The notes: generated by a model not told the origin, from the sequence alone. Numbered from the stretch's first letter, positions 34,808 through 42,672 are shown. The stretch: DNA of 64,000 nt from Psychrobacillus vulpis (GCF_006861825.1 NZ_VDGI01000002.1:252716-316715), one strand, 5' to 3'. Program-made: numbers and translations.

Positions 34808-36087
34808 CGGTAGCGTTATTATTTGGTACTTTGTTCGTATGTTTACTAATCGGTGTGCCTATCGCTGTCTCATTAGGAATTTCAGCACTTGTTGCAATTT
34901 ACTTTGGTTCTACGTTGCCATTAGGTATTATCGCCCAAAAAGCATTCACCTCTTTGGATTCCTTTCCTTTATTAGCAATTCCGTTTTTCATGTTAGCAGG
35001 GGTGTTAATGAGTAAAGGTGGTGTATCGAAACGACTACTTAATATGGCAGCTGCTATGGTAGGATGGATAGTAGGTGGACTTTCATTAGTAACAGTAGTT
35101 GCTTCCATGTTTTTTGCTGCAATTTCTGGTTCAGGTCCAGCAACTGTAGCGGCCATTGGTGGATTTATGATTCCAGAAATGAAAAACAAAAAATATGATG
35201 GCGGTTTTGCTGCTGCAATTTCTGCATCTGCAGGATCGATTGGTGTTATTATTCCACCTAGTATTCCTTTTGTTCTCTATGGGGTTATTGGAAGTGTTTC
35301 TGTAGGAAGTATGTTTCTAGCTGGTATTATTCCAGGAATCTTGATTGGGATAGGACTAATGATTACTGCATATATTATTGCTAAAAAACGCGGTTATAAA
35401 TCGGAAACAAATACTACTTTTTCGTTCAAGGATGTTTTAAGAGCTACATATGATGCGAAATGGGCACTTCTTATACCAGTCATAATATTGGGAGGTATTT
35501 ATGGAGGATTCTTCTCTCCTACTGAAGCAGCCGTAGTGGCAGTAGTTTATTCGCTAATTGTTGGACTCTATGTATATAAAGAATTGACTTGGAAGTCGGT
35601 ATATGAATGTTTTCGAGAAGCTGTAGTCATTAATGCAACAACAATGATTATTATTGGACTTTCCGTTTCATTTGCTTATTTTATGACTTTAGAAAGAGTT
35701 CCAGATGATATTTCTTTATTCTTAACAGAATTATCTTCTAACCCTATTGTCATATTAATAGCTATTAATATTATACTTTTAATTGTAGGTATGTTTATTG
35801 ATACTATTTCAGCCTTAGTTATTTTAACACCTATTTTATTGCCAATAGTAATTGCTGTTGGAATTGATCCAATTCATTTCGGTGTTATTTTAGTTTCCAA
35901 TTTAGCGATTGGTTTTATCACACCGCCGCTAGGTGTCAATTTATTCGTAGCATCTAGTGTAGGGAATGTGAAGTTTGAAAAAATAGTGATGGCCATTATT
36001 CCATTCCTGCTGTCGATGATTATCTGTTTAATCGTAATTACATTTGTTCCAAGCCTATCTTTATGGCTTCCAAGTTTTTTTAAGTAA
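34804..36087 (+). CDS. dctM: TRAP transporter large membrane subunit (DctM), system 1
   Basis: 427 aa, about 12 membrane helices. Conserved features include AISGSGPATVAAIGGFMIPEM, SIGVIIPPSIPFVLYG and GFITPPLGVNLFVASS. It is the Na+- or H+-coupled permease of the dctPQM operon. Confidence 0.95.
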   Translation: MTVALLFGTLFVCLLIGVPIAVSLGISALVAIYFGSTLPLGIIAQKAFTSLDSFPLLAIPFFMLAGVLMSKGGVSKRLLNMAAAMVGWIVGGLSLVTVVASMFFAAISGSGPATVAAIGGFMIPEMKNKKYDGGFAAAISASAGSIGVIIPPSIPFVLYGVIGSVSVGSMFLAGIIPGILIGIGLMITAYIIAKKRGYKSETNTTFSFKDVLRATYDAKWALLIPVIILGGIYGGFFSPTEAAVVAVVYSLIVGLYVYKELTWKSVYECFREAVVINATTMIIIGLSVSFAYFMTLERVPDDISLFLTELSSNPIVILIAINIILLIVGMFIDTISALVILTPILLPIVIAVGIDPIHFGVILVSNLAIGFITPPLGVNLFVASSVGNVKFEKIVMAIIPFLLSMIICLIVITFVPSLSLWLPSFFK

Positions 36088-36114
36088 TTTAATGTGAAAG
36101 AAGGATGACATGTA

Positions 36115-37275
36115 ATGTCTTTAAGCATTAACCCACGTGCTCAAGCACTAAAAGTACCAGGTATACGCCAGTTTTCAAATCAATTAGTAAATTTTCCGAA
36201 TGCTATTAATTTAACAATCGGTCAGCCCGACTTTCCTACACCTATCTCCGTAAAAGAGGCAGGGATTCGAGCAATTGAACAAAATTTAACTGGGTATTCT
36301 CATAATGCTGGATTATTAGAACTCCGAGAAGCAGTTAACAACTTTTTCACTACTAAATATGGTTTTTCATATGACCCACAAAATGAAATTGTGATTACAA
36401 ATGGTGCTAGTGAAGCGATCGACTCCATTTTCCGAACGATTTTAGAGGAAGGTGATGAGGTTATCTTACCAGCACCAATCTATTCGGGATATGTACCGGT
36501 TATTGAACTGTGTGGTGCAAAGGTCGTTTATTTAGATACGACGGAAACTGGTTTTCAACCATCCGCTCAGAAGCTAGAAGCGCTTATTACGGATAAAACG
36601 AAGGCGATTTTATTTAATAATCCTTCTAATCCTACAGGCGTTGTCATCCAAAAGGAAACGATGGATGAACTAGTTCACCTGCTAAAAGATAAAGATGTAT
36701 TTGTACTCACTGATGAAATTTACAGTGAAAATACTTTTTCGGGAGAGCATTTTTCGTTAGCTTCATACAAAGAACTTCGAGATAAACTTTTTTATATTCA
36801 TGGTGTTTCCAAATCTCATTCCATGACTGGGTGGAGAGTAGGATTCTTAATGGGACCGTTTTCTATCTTAAAGCAAGTCATGCTAGTACATTCGTATAAT
36901 TCAATTTGTGCTTCTTTACCAGCACAACATGCAACCATCGAAGCTTTAACTAATTCCAAAGATACACCGGAAGAGATGAATGTAGAGTATGTTAAAAGAC
37001 GTGATTATGTGTACAATCGATTAGTAGAAATGGGATTGTCTGTTGAAAAACCGAATGGTGCCTTTTATATATTTCCTTCTATAAAAGATTTCGGTATGAC
37101 TTCTTTTGACTTTGCAACGAAGCTCTTACACGAAGGTGGCGTCGCTGTTGTACCTGGTAGTACGTTCACTCCGTACGGGGAAGGCTTTATTCGAATTTCG
37201 TATGCTTATTCTATGACTGTGCTCGTGGAAGGGTTAAATAGAATAGAGAAATTTATCCAAAATATGAAAAAATAA
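36115..37275 (+). CDS. Class-I PLP aminotransferase (PatA-like)
   Basis: 386 aa. The PLP lysine is K233 in GVSKSHSMTGWRVG; NNPSNPTGVV, TDEIYSE and RISYAYSM are further family marks. It resembles B. subtilis PatA (N-acetyl-diaminopimelate transaminase). As the last gene of the gntR-dctPQM operon (28-bp gap) it may transaminate the 2-oxo acid made from the imported substrate. ATG 36115 has AGAAGGATG upstream. Confidence 0.88.
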   Translation: MSLSINPRAQALKVPGIRQFSNQLVNFPNAINLTIGQPDFPTPISVKEAGIRAIEQNLTGYSHNAGLLELREAVNNFFTTKYGFSYDPQNEIVITNGASEAIDSIFRTILEEGDEVILPAPIYSGYVPVIELCGAKVVYLDTTETGFQPSAQKLEALITDKTKAILFNNPSNPTGVVIQKETMDELVHLLKDKDVFVLTDEIYSENTFSGEHFSLASYKELRDKLFYIHGVSKSHSMTGWRVGFLMGPFSILKQVMLVHSYNSICASLPAQHATIEALTNSKDTPEEMNVEYVKRRDYVYNRLVEMGLSVEKPNGAFYIFPSIKDFGMTSFDFATKLLHEGGVAVVPGSTFTPYGEGFIRISYAYSMTVLVEGLNRIEKFIQNMKK

Positions 37276-37406
37276 TAAAAATAAATTGTAAAAAATATGA
37301 AATAGTATTGCGTTCTACATTTCCCTAAACTAAAATAGAATTAATTTGTATTACTTTTTCTATTGTAGCAATAAGTTCCATACCACATTATAGAATGGAG
37401 AACATG

Positions 37407-38480
37407 ATGAAAAAAATTATTTCGTATTCATTAGCTTTGGGGATTTTTAGTTCTGCAATATTAACACCTTATACAACTGCATCGGCTGCTTCCTTGTCAA
37501 AGGCTGAATCATTAGTAAATGCAGCTGAAAAACATGCGGGAGTATTAAAATGGCAAATATCATATGAAAATACGCACGCTATCAAAACACCTGATATGAA
37601 GGTGTTTAATAATACAAAGTCTGCTTACTTACAAGCTCAAAAAGAAATTTCGACTTTAAAAAGCTCTGATAAGCAAAAGTTAGAAAAAAGATTAGCTGAA
37701 AATGTAGGAATCCACTATGAGCGCACGATGGGCTATATTGATGCCCTTACTTCTGGAAATAAAATATCAGCATTGACGCAAAAGTTCGAACAACAATATG
37801 CAGAGGATCCAATTGGAGATGCAACTGAAAAGTCGTATCATGAACTAACTGCTGAAATTAGAAAACAAGCGAAATTACTTTACAAAGTATACGGAAAGTC
37901 TACACGAGATGCTTTTCTTTCTACGTATAAAGCTCCAGCAGAAACAGTACTTAGTGACGCTAAATATACTATCTCTGCAAAAGGGGATTTGAGAAAATTA
38001 GATAAACTCGTCTCGCAGAAAGCAAATCAGTCGTTAGTGGAAAAGCAAGTAGATCAATTATTCACATCTTTCGATATGATTATAGAGGACGAAATATATT
38101 ATACTCTTTATGATGAATATAGCTTAATCATCCGTAAAGATGCTAGTTTTATACAACAAGAAAAAGAACTAAATCAATTCTTTGCAAAAACGAATGAGCT
38201 AATTAACAGTGAAAATGTAGATGGTGTATTCAATCAATATAGTTCCGAATATCCAAACTATGAGAATCTAAAAGAAGAAATTAAGAATGTATTTAATGAA
38301 GTTGATTTGAAATTTGAATTTGTCCATTCTCATGTATATTCAATTATATATGGGTATGCCTATGTAGAAGTGACAGATACAATAACAGAAGGTACAGAAT
38401 CTGACACAGTTACAACTGTCTACTTATTGAAAAAAGAGAATAATGAATGGAAGTATATTGATATTTTTGAGTCCTATTAA
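37407..38480 (+). CDS. Secreted SbsC-like wall-binding protein with NTF2-like C-terminal domain
   Basis: 357 aa. The signal peptide ends near TASA/A. Residues 30-220 are helical with the same pattern as the N-terminus of the 5'-nucleotidase at 20378 (SLSKAESLVNAAEKHAG, YHELTAEIRKQAKLLYKVYG, STRDAFLSTYKAPAETVL). The last 110 residues look like an NTF2-like domain ending YLLKKENNEWKYIDIFES. GGAG at 37397-37400 favours ATG 37407; ATGs at 37395 and 37404 are alternatives. The function is unknown; wall-polymer attachment is inferred. Confidence 0.78.
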   Translation: MKKIISYSLALGIFSSAILTPYTTASAASLSKAESLVNAAEKHAGVLKWQISYENTHAIKTPDMKVFNNTKSAYLQAQKEISTLKSSDKQKLEKRLAENVGIHYERTMGYIDALTSGNKISALTQKFEQQYAEDPIGDATEKSYHELTAEIRKQAKLLYKVYGKSTRDAFLSTYKAPAETVLSDAKYTISAKGDLRKLDKLVSQKANQSLVEKQVDQLFTSFDMIIEDEIYYTLYDEYSLIIRKDASFIQQEKELNQFFAKTNELINSENVDGVFNQYSSEYPNYENLKEEIKNVFNEVDLKFEFVHSHVYSIIYGYAYVEVTDTITEGTESDTVTTVYLLKKENNEWKYIDIFESY

Positions 38481-38519
38481 GACTCTTCAAACCTAAACAC
38501 TTATGTTTAGGGTCAGACT

Positions 38520-38556
38520 GTAGACAACTCAGGAAAACGAGTTGTCTACTTTTTTT
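38520..38556 (+). terminator. Terminator after the SbsC-like gene
   Basis: GTAGACAACTC (38520-38530) and GAGTTGTCTAC (38539-38549), then seven T. Confidence 0.9.
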
Positions 38557-38610
38557 ATGGGATAGATTAGATTTTACGAAGCTGCGCTTTCGAGCGTTGA
38601 GCCACTTGGG

Positions 38611-38685
38611 CCAACACGATGTTGGTCATGAAGGCGTTGAGGCCCATACGACATGGGTCATGCAACCGTTGCCACAGGATGTGGC
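38611..38685 (-). ncRNA. Three-hairpin array, possible Bacillaceae-1-like RNA
   Basis: Three 15-nt hairpins with 5-bp stems: CCAAC/GTTGG (38611-38625), CCCAT/ATGGG (38643-38657) and GCCAC/GTGGC (38671-38685). On the minus strand the loops read AUCGU, GUCGU and AUCCU, close to the RUCCU terminal loops I recall for the Bacillaceae-1 RNA motif. Transcription and strand are inferred; no promoter was identified. Confidence 0.45.
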
Positions 38686-38750
38686 GAACTTAGGTTGCCT
38701 TCCTAATAGACGAGGCGCCATTAGCTTTCTTTCCTCTAACATGCTGTGGG

Positions 38751-38967
38751 CACTGAAAAAGTACATGAAATGTGGCTTTGCCAGGTGGAGTTGTCCAATA
38801 TTCCAATAGATAAGAAAATCGTTGAAATGGCTCCCTTTCCGCGGGTGTTGCCTCAGCCTCCTCGCTTCGCTGCGGGGTCATCGACTAACGCTATTCCCGC
38901 AGGAGTGTCGCCTTTTTCAACGAATTTCTAGGGTATTTACCTTAATAGAATAGACAGTTCTTCAGTG
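38751..38967 (-). mobile_element. Old element with CACTGAAAAA-type ends carrying a type II repeat
   Basis: Left end CACTGAAAAAG (38751) and right end TTCTTCAGTG (to 38967) match the MITE ends seen at 39 and 42 kb, and the interior is a complete type II repeat plus spacers. The matching end and spacer also occur near 42240-42301. No clear target duplication remains (only ATGCT on both sides). Confidence 0.5.
38821..38922 (-). repeat. Type II GC-rich repeat
   Basis: Reads CTCCCTTTCCGCGGG, CAGCCTCCTCGC, CTGCGGGGTC and CCCGCAGGAGTGTCGCC, i.e. the reverse complement of the type II order, bounded by GTTGAAA and TTCAACG. Confidence 0.9.
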
Positions 38968-39039
38968 CCTTCGCTATGCTCCTGCAGGTACCAGGCGGTG
39001 TTGTCCAATATTCAATAGATAAGAAAATCGTTGAAACGG

Positions 39040-39217
39040 CTCCCTTTCCGGAGCCACTGAAAAACCAAAATTCAGAAAATAAAGTCACCACTTGAGAAGT
39101 ATATTTGTATCAAAATTGGCATGACGTCCCCATAAACACCCTAAAAAGTGAAGGAATTATGGGATTTCGTTTTTATTTTTTGAAAAAAAGTGACTTTTTC
39201 AGTGGCCTCCCTTTCCG
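39040..39217 (-). mobile_element. MITE-like element (39 kb) with perfect 11-bp target duplication
   Basis: CTCCCTTTCCG occurs at 39040-39050 and 39207-39217, flanking a 156-bp insert (39051-39206). The insert starts GAGCCACTGAAAAACC and ends GACTTTTTCAGTGGC. It interrupts a type II repeat. Its interior differs from the 42-kb copies and has no type I repeat. Its ends are in inverse orientation relative to them. Confidence 0.85.
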
Positions 39218-39299
39218 CGGGCGTTGCCTCAGCCTCCTCGCTTTGCCGCGGGGTCTTCGACTGACGCTATTCCCGCAGGAGTGTCGCCTTTCTCAACGA
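39207..39299 (-). repeat. Type II GC-rich repeat
   Basis: Same order as the 38821 copy: CTTTCCGCGGGCG, CAGCCTCCTCGC, CGCGGGGTCTTCGAC and CCCGCAGGAGTGTCGCC, ending TCTCAACGA. Confidence 0.9.
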
Positions 39300-39336
39300 T
39301 TTACTAGAAATGAAAAAGTATTTATCTTAGTAAAAA

Positions 39337-39435
39337 GACAGTTCTTCAGTGCCTTCGCTACTCTCCTGCAGGTACCAGGCGGTGTTGTCCAATATTCCAA
39401 TAGATAAGAAAATCGTTGAAAGGGCTCCCTTTCCG
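39337..39435. repeat. 98-bp direct repeat, second copy (first at 38953-39050)
   Basis: Both copies run from GACAGTTCTTCAGTGCC through CTGCAGGTACCAGGCGG and TTGTCCAATATT to CTCCCTTTCCG, nearly identical, 384 bp apart. Confidence 0.85.
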
Positions 39436-39517
39436 CGGGCGTTGCCTCAGCCTCCTCGCGTCGCTGCGGGATCTTCGACTAACGCTATTCCCGCAGGAGT
39501 GTCGCCTTTTTCAACGA
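39413..39517 (-). repeat. Type II GC-rich repeat
   Basis: Complete copy between CGTTGAAAGG and TTTCAACGA with the standard CTTTCCGCGGGCG...CCCGCAGGAGTG order. It ends 80 bp from the stop of the LCP gene. Confidence 0.9.
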
Positions 39518-39599
39518 GTTTCTTTTTTTAATGCTTCCTAATATTTTAGCCGGATTATTATTAACTGATATCTAATGATTTTTATAGTTAACTAGAAAG

Positions 39600-40505
39600 T
39601 CACTCTATCTCTAAATGCTCTTTCAATTTAGTAGTCACATTTTTTAACTCTTCTTCATCCATCATGAAATACCAAATACCATCGATTTTCTTTCCTTCTC
39701 CTTTCTCAAAAGAAAGTGATTCCATCTGATTCAATGTGCTTTTATATCCTTTTTGAATATCGATCATTTGCTCAAATGTCATATTTGTTCGAAGGTTCTT
39801 CTGGAGAGAGGATAATATATCTTTATAGTTCCATAAACTATTGATGGAAGCCCCTTTTTGTAAAACAGCTTGCAGTACTTGTTTTTGTCTAGCTTGCCTA
39901 CCAAAGTCACCTAAAGGATCATCCATTCGCATTCGAACATAGCTTAGTGCTTGTTCTCCATCTAAGTGGATAGTACCTTCATCAAAAATAAAGTCATCCA
40001 CTTGAAATGCATTTGCATTTTCAACTGTAACCCCTCCCACAATATCAACAATTTCCAAAAAGCTTTCCATATTTACCTGAACAACATAGTCGATTGGTAT
40101 ATTCAGCAGATTTTCCACCGAATGAAGAGCCATGTCCATTCCACCAAAAGCATATGCATGATTTATTTTATCTACTTTGTTTTTACCTATGATTTCTGTA
40201 TACGTATCTCTTGGTATGCTAATTATTTTTGTAGAATTAGTGGATGGATTAGCCGTTATGACGATGATTGTATCAGAACGACCTTTGTCATTCTCCCGTT
40301 CATCTACACCGAGGAGAAGCAATGAAAATGGTTGTTTTTTTACTAATTCAACTTCTGTAGTCCTTAGTTTAGAAACTTGGCGTATTTCTGGTTCGTGAAT
40401 TGTTTCCAGTGTAGTGGAAACTTCATTATAAAAGCTGCTTGCATATACGATACAACCAATAAAAAAGCTTGCAGCAACAATTATCCATATTATTCTCTTT
40501 TTCAT
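39600..40505 (-). CDS. LytR-CpsA-Psr (LCP) family wall-polymer ligase
   Basis: 301 aa. One N-terminal membrane helix (about 4-26) anchors an extracellular LCP domain. Catalytic arginine and aspartate segments are visible in LLLGVDERENDKGRSDTIIV, SIPRDTYTEI, KINHAYAFGG and GRQARQKQVL. LCP enzymes transfer teichoic or other polymers from lipid carrier to peptidoglycan, which would also supply polymer for SLH/SbsC-type anchors. Monocistronic. Confidence 0.93.
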   Translation of the reverse strand: MKKRIIWIIVAASFFIGCIVYASSFYNEVSTTLETIHEPEIRQVSKLRTTEVELVKKQPFSLLLLGVDERENDKGRSDTIIVITANPSTNSTKIISIPRDTYTEIIGKNKVDKINHAYAFGGMDMALHSVENLLNIPIDYVVQVNMESFLEIVDIVGGVTVENANAFQVDDFIFDEGTIHLDGEQALSYVRMRMDDPLGDFGRQARQKQVLQAVLQKGASINSLWNYKDILSSLQKNLRTNMTFEQMIDIQKGYKSTLNQMESLSFEKGEGKKIDGIWYFMMDEEELKNVTTKLKEHLEIE

Positions 40506-40562
40506 AAAGGACCCCGTTTCTTTAACTTAGCAATTCTATTGTTATTAATATGAGTATAGTCA

Positions 40563-40576
40563 GAATAATATTATTC
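40563..40576. promoter_or_regulatory. Palindrome in the LCP / CdaR2 intergenic region
   Basis: GAATAATATTATTC is a perfect 14-bp dyad, flanked at unequal distance by GTATAG and CTATAC. It could be an operator for the divergent CdaR-type gene. Confidence 0.3.
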
Positions 40577-40695
40577 CTATACATAACAGTAATTCATGTT
40601 GGACACAGCGGAAGGAAATTTGAGGAATTTTGTCGAATAATATCGGTATATGTTTTTTCTCGTAAGGAGTGGTTATTTAAAAGGGAGGGGATAGA

Positions 40696-41805
40696 GTGTT
40701 TAATTTGGAAGAATTAGGACAAGATATTATAAATGAACTCGGATATCTAATCAAAGAGGAAGTTATTATGACAGATTCTCGAGGATTTATTCAGGTGAGT
40801 ACTGACCCTAAGAGAGTGAACCAATTCCATGAGGGAGCACTACATTGTATGAAAGCAGAAAAATTACTTCATATGACAGAAAAAGAGGTTACCAAGCTTC
40901 GTGGTGTTCGAAAAGGAATTGTTATTCCTATTATTATTGATGAAAAACCAATTGCAGTATTAGGAGTAACAGGAGATCCAAAGAAAATTGAACCACAAGC
41001 TCTACTGATAAGAAGAGTAGTGGAGTTATTTGTACAAGACTCCCTCAAAAGACAGGAAAAAGATGAGAAAATCAGAGAGTTTGAGTTTTTCATGATTGAT
41101 TGGATAACTTCTACATCAAGGGATAAACAATTTTACAAACGAGCAGAGTTATTAGATATACAAGTTGAATTGTATACCCAAGTTGTCATGATTCAAGCGA
41201 TGGATGAAAAAAGGAGATTTAAAACAGAAGACGTTGATTTTTTCTTATCTGTTCAAACGATACATCCATTGCTGAAGGCAAGTCGTTGGGGACAAGAAAA
41301 AATTATTTTAGTTTTGCCAGAAATGGACCAACTAAAATTAAAAATTGAATTAGAAAATTTAATGCTACATGTGAAACGAAAAATGAAAATGGAACTTGCT
41401 GTTGGTATAGGTGAACAGACCGAATATAATGAGCTGTCTCTTTCGTTTAATCAATCGGAGAGAGCCGTAAAAGTGTCTCAGAAAAGTAGAAGAATTGTAT
41501 TTGAAAGAGAGCTACTATTCGATTTAATCTTACATAGTTTACCAAAGGAAACGAAAGAACAATTTATTGAACGAACGGTTGCCCCTTTGTTAGGAGACGA
41601 AGAGCTATTCCACAATTTACGTGTGTGGTTCAGTGAAAATCAGTCGATGAAAAACACCGCACATAAGCTACACATACATAAAAATACATTGACATATCGT
41701 CTTCAAAAAGTAGAAGATTTAACGGGATTGTCCATTTCTGAGACCCATGATATCTTTCTTATTTATCTGGGAATTCGACTAGTAGACGAATTAAATAGTT
41801 TATAA
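40696..41805 (+). CDS. CdaR-type diacid regulator, second copy
   Basis: 369 aa with the same architecture as the protein at 5354: diacid-recognition domain (VIMTDSRGFIQVSTDPKRVN, PIAVLGVTGDPKKIEP), degenerate GGDEF-like middle and C-terminal HTH_30 (AHKLHIHKNTLTYRLQKVED). The start is GTG behind GGGAGGGG. It is the nearest regulator to the glcDF-TRAP cluster, one repeat island downstream on the same strand, and is the obvious candidate activator for it. Confidence 0.9.
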   Translation: MFNLEELGQDIINELGYLIKEEVIMTDSRGFIQVSTDPKRVNQFHEGALHCMKAEKLLHMTEKEVTKLRGVRKGIVIPIIIDEKPIAVLGVTGDPKKIEPQALLIRRVVELFVQDSLKRQEKDEKIREFEFFMIDWITSTSRDKQFYKRAELLDIQVELYTQVVMIQAMDEKRRFKTEDVDFFLSVQTIHPLLKASRWGQEKIILVLPEMDQLKLKIELENLMLHVKRKMKMELAVGIGEQTEYNELSLSFNQSERAVKVSQKSRRIVFERELLFDLILHSLPKETKEQFIERTVAPLLGDEELFHNLRVWFSENQSMKNTAHKLHIHKNTLTYRLQKVEDLTGLSISETHDIFLIYLGIRLVDELNSL

Positions 41806-41811
41806 AATAAT

Positions 41812-41857
41812 AGGCAGTTGGAAATGCACTCATTCCAACTGCCTTTAAAATTTTTCT
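41812..41857 (+). terminator. Terminator after the second CdaR gene
   Basis: AGGCAGTTGGAA (41812-41823) and TTCCAACTGCCT (41833-41844), followed by T/A-rich sequence with TTTTT. Confidence 0.8.
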
Positions 41858-41875
41858 TAGCTTTTCATTTCTAGA

Positions 41876-41942
41876 AAACGTTGGAAAAGGCGACACTCCT
41901 GCGGGAATACGTTAGTCGAAGACCCCACAGCGAAGCGAGGAG
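41876..41942 (+). repeat. Type II GC-rich repeat, left part (interrupted)
   Basis: GGCGACACTCCTGCGGGAA, then GAAGACCCCACAGCGAAGCG; cut at 41942 by the element 41943-42179 and resumed at 42180-42231 with GAAGCGAGGAGGCTGAGG. Confidence 0.9.
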
Positions 41943-42190
41943 GCCACTGAAAAACTCAAAATTATTATTTTTATAGGAACTATTTGCTGTATATCAATTA
42001 AAGAATTTAGCGCGACGCATGAGACTCCTGCGGGAAAGCGAGACAGACGAGACCCCGCACGAAGCGAAGCGTAGGAGGAGGCTCGTCGCTCGCCCGCGGA
42101 AAGCGAATGCCAAAGCGCTAAATTCTCTTAGGACTATTTGATAGATAATTTATATGAATGACACTTTTTCAGTGCCCTCGAAGCGAGGAG
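41932..42190 (+). mobile_element. MITE-like element (42.0 kb) with perfect 11-bp target duplication
   Basis: GAAGCGAGGAG occurs at 41932-41942 and 42180-42190. Between them a 237-bp insert runs from GCCACTGAAAAACTC to ACTTTTTCAGTGCCCTC, so its ends are near-inverted. It carries the type I repeat 42006-42126. It encodes no protein. Confidence 0.88.
42006..42126 (+). repeat. Type I GC-rich repeat, inside element
   Basis: Bounded by TTTAGCGCGACGC and GCCAAAGCGCTAAA. Core blocks are GAGACTCCTGCGGGAAAGCG, GACGAGACCCCGCACGAAGC, GGAGGAGGCTCGTCGCTCG and CCCGCGGAAAGCGAATGCC. Almost identical to the copy at 42486. Confidence 0.92.
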
Positions 42191-42332
42191 GCTGAGGCAA
42201 CGCCCGCAGAAAGGGAGCCATTTCAACGATTATCTTATTAAATGGACTATTGGACAACCCCATCTAGCAAAATCGAATATAGGAACTTTTTCAGTACCCT
42301 CATTCAAACTCTACTTTTTTATTTCTAGAAAA

Positions 42333-42425
42333 TCGTTGAAAAAGGCGACACTCCTGCGGGAAAAGCGTTAGCAAAAGACCCCACAGCGAAGCGAGGAGGC
42401 TGAGGAAACGACCGCGGAAAGGGAG
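42333..42425 (+). repeat. Type II GC-rich repeat, left part (interrupted)
   Basis: From CGTTGAAAAAGGCGACACTC through AGACCCCACAGCG to CGGAAAGGGAG, where it is cut by the element 42426-42661 and resumes at 42662. Confidence 0.9.
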
Positions 42426-42672
42426 GCCATTGAAAAACTCGAAATTATTATTTTTATAGGAACTATGTACTGTATTTCATTTAAAGAATTAGCGCGACGC
42501 ATGAGACTCCTGCGGGAAAGCGAGACGGACGAGACCCCGCACGAAGCAGAGCGAAGGAGGAGGCTCGTCGCTCGCCCGCGGAAAGCGAATGCCAAAGCGC
42601 TAAATTCTCTTAGGACTATTTGATAGATAATGTATTTGAATGACACTTTTTCAGTGCCCTCCGGAAAGGGAG
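42415..42672 (+). mobile_element. MITE-like element (42.4 kb) with perfect 11-bp target duplication
   Basis: CGGAAAGGGAG occurs at 42415-42425 and 42662-42672, flanking a 236-bp insert (42426-42661) with ends GCCATTGAAAAACTC and ACTTTTTCAGTGCCCTC. It inserted near the end of a type II repeat, a different site from the 42.0-kb copy, which excludes a simple shared origin by duplication of one insertion. Confidence 0.88.
42486..42607 (+). repeat. Type I GC-rich repeat, inside element
   Basis: Near-identical to 42006-42126 (differences such as GACAGACG/GACGGACG and GCGAAGCG/GCAGAGCG). Confidence 0.92.

Larger units (their letters stand above)
38481..39599. other. 1.1-kb repeat island
   Basis: Holds a terminator, a three-hairpin array (38611-38685), three type II GC-rich repeats, a 98-bp direct repeat (38953-39050 and 39337-39435) and a MITE-like insertion (39051-39206). 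No supported gene; short frames here are made of repeat sequence. Confidence 0.8.

Noticed and set aside
38671-38685. CsrA-sequestering RNA (plus strand ACAGGATGT hairpin)
   Set aside because: Only one of the three hairpins has GGA in the loop; the minus-strand RUCSU pattern fits all three better.
38597-39531. Several 60-100 codon frames in the repeat island
   Set aside because: They share peptide text such as PRFAAGSSTNAIPAGVSPFS because they read the same type II repeats; no starts with ribosome binding sites and the repeats also read in other frames.
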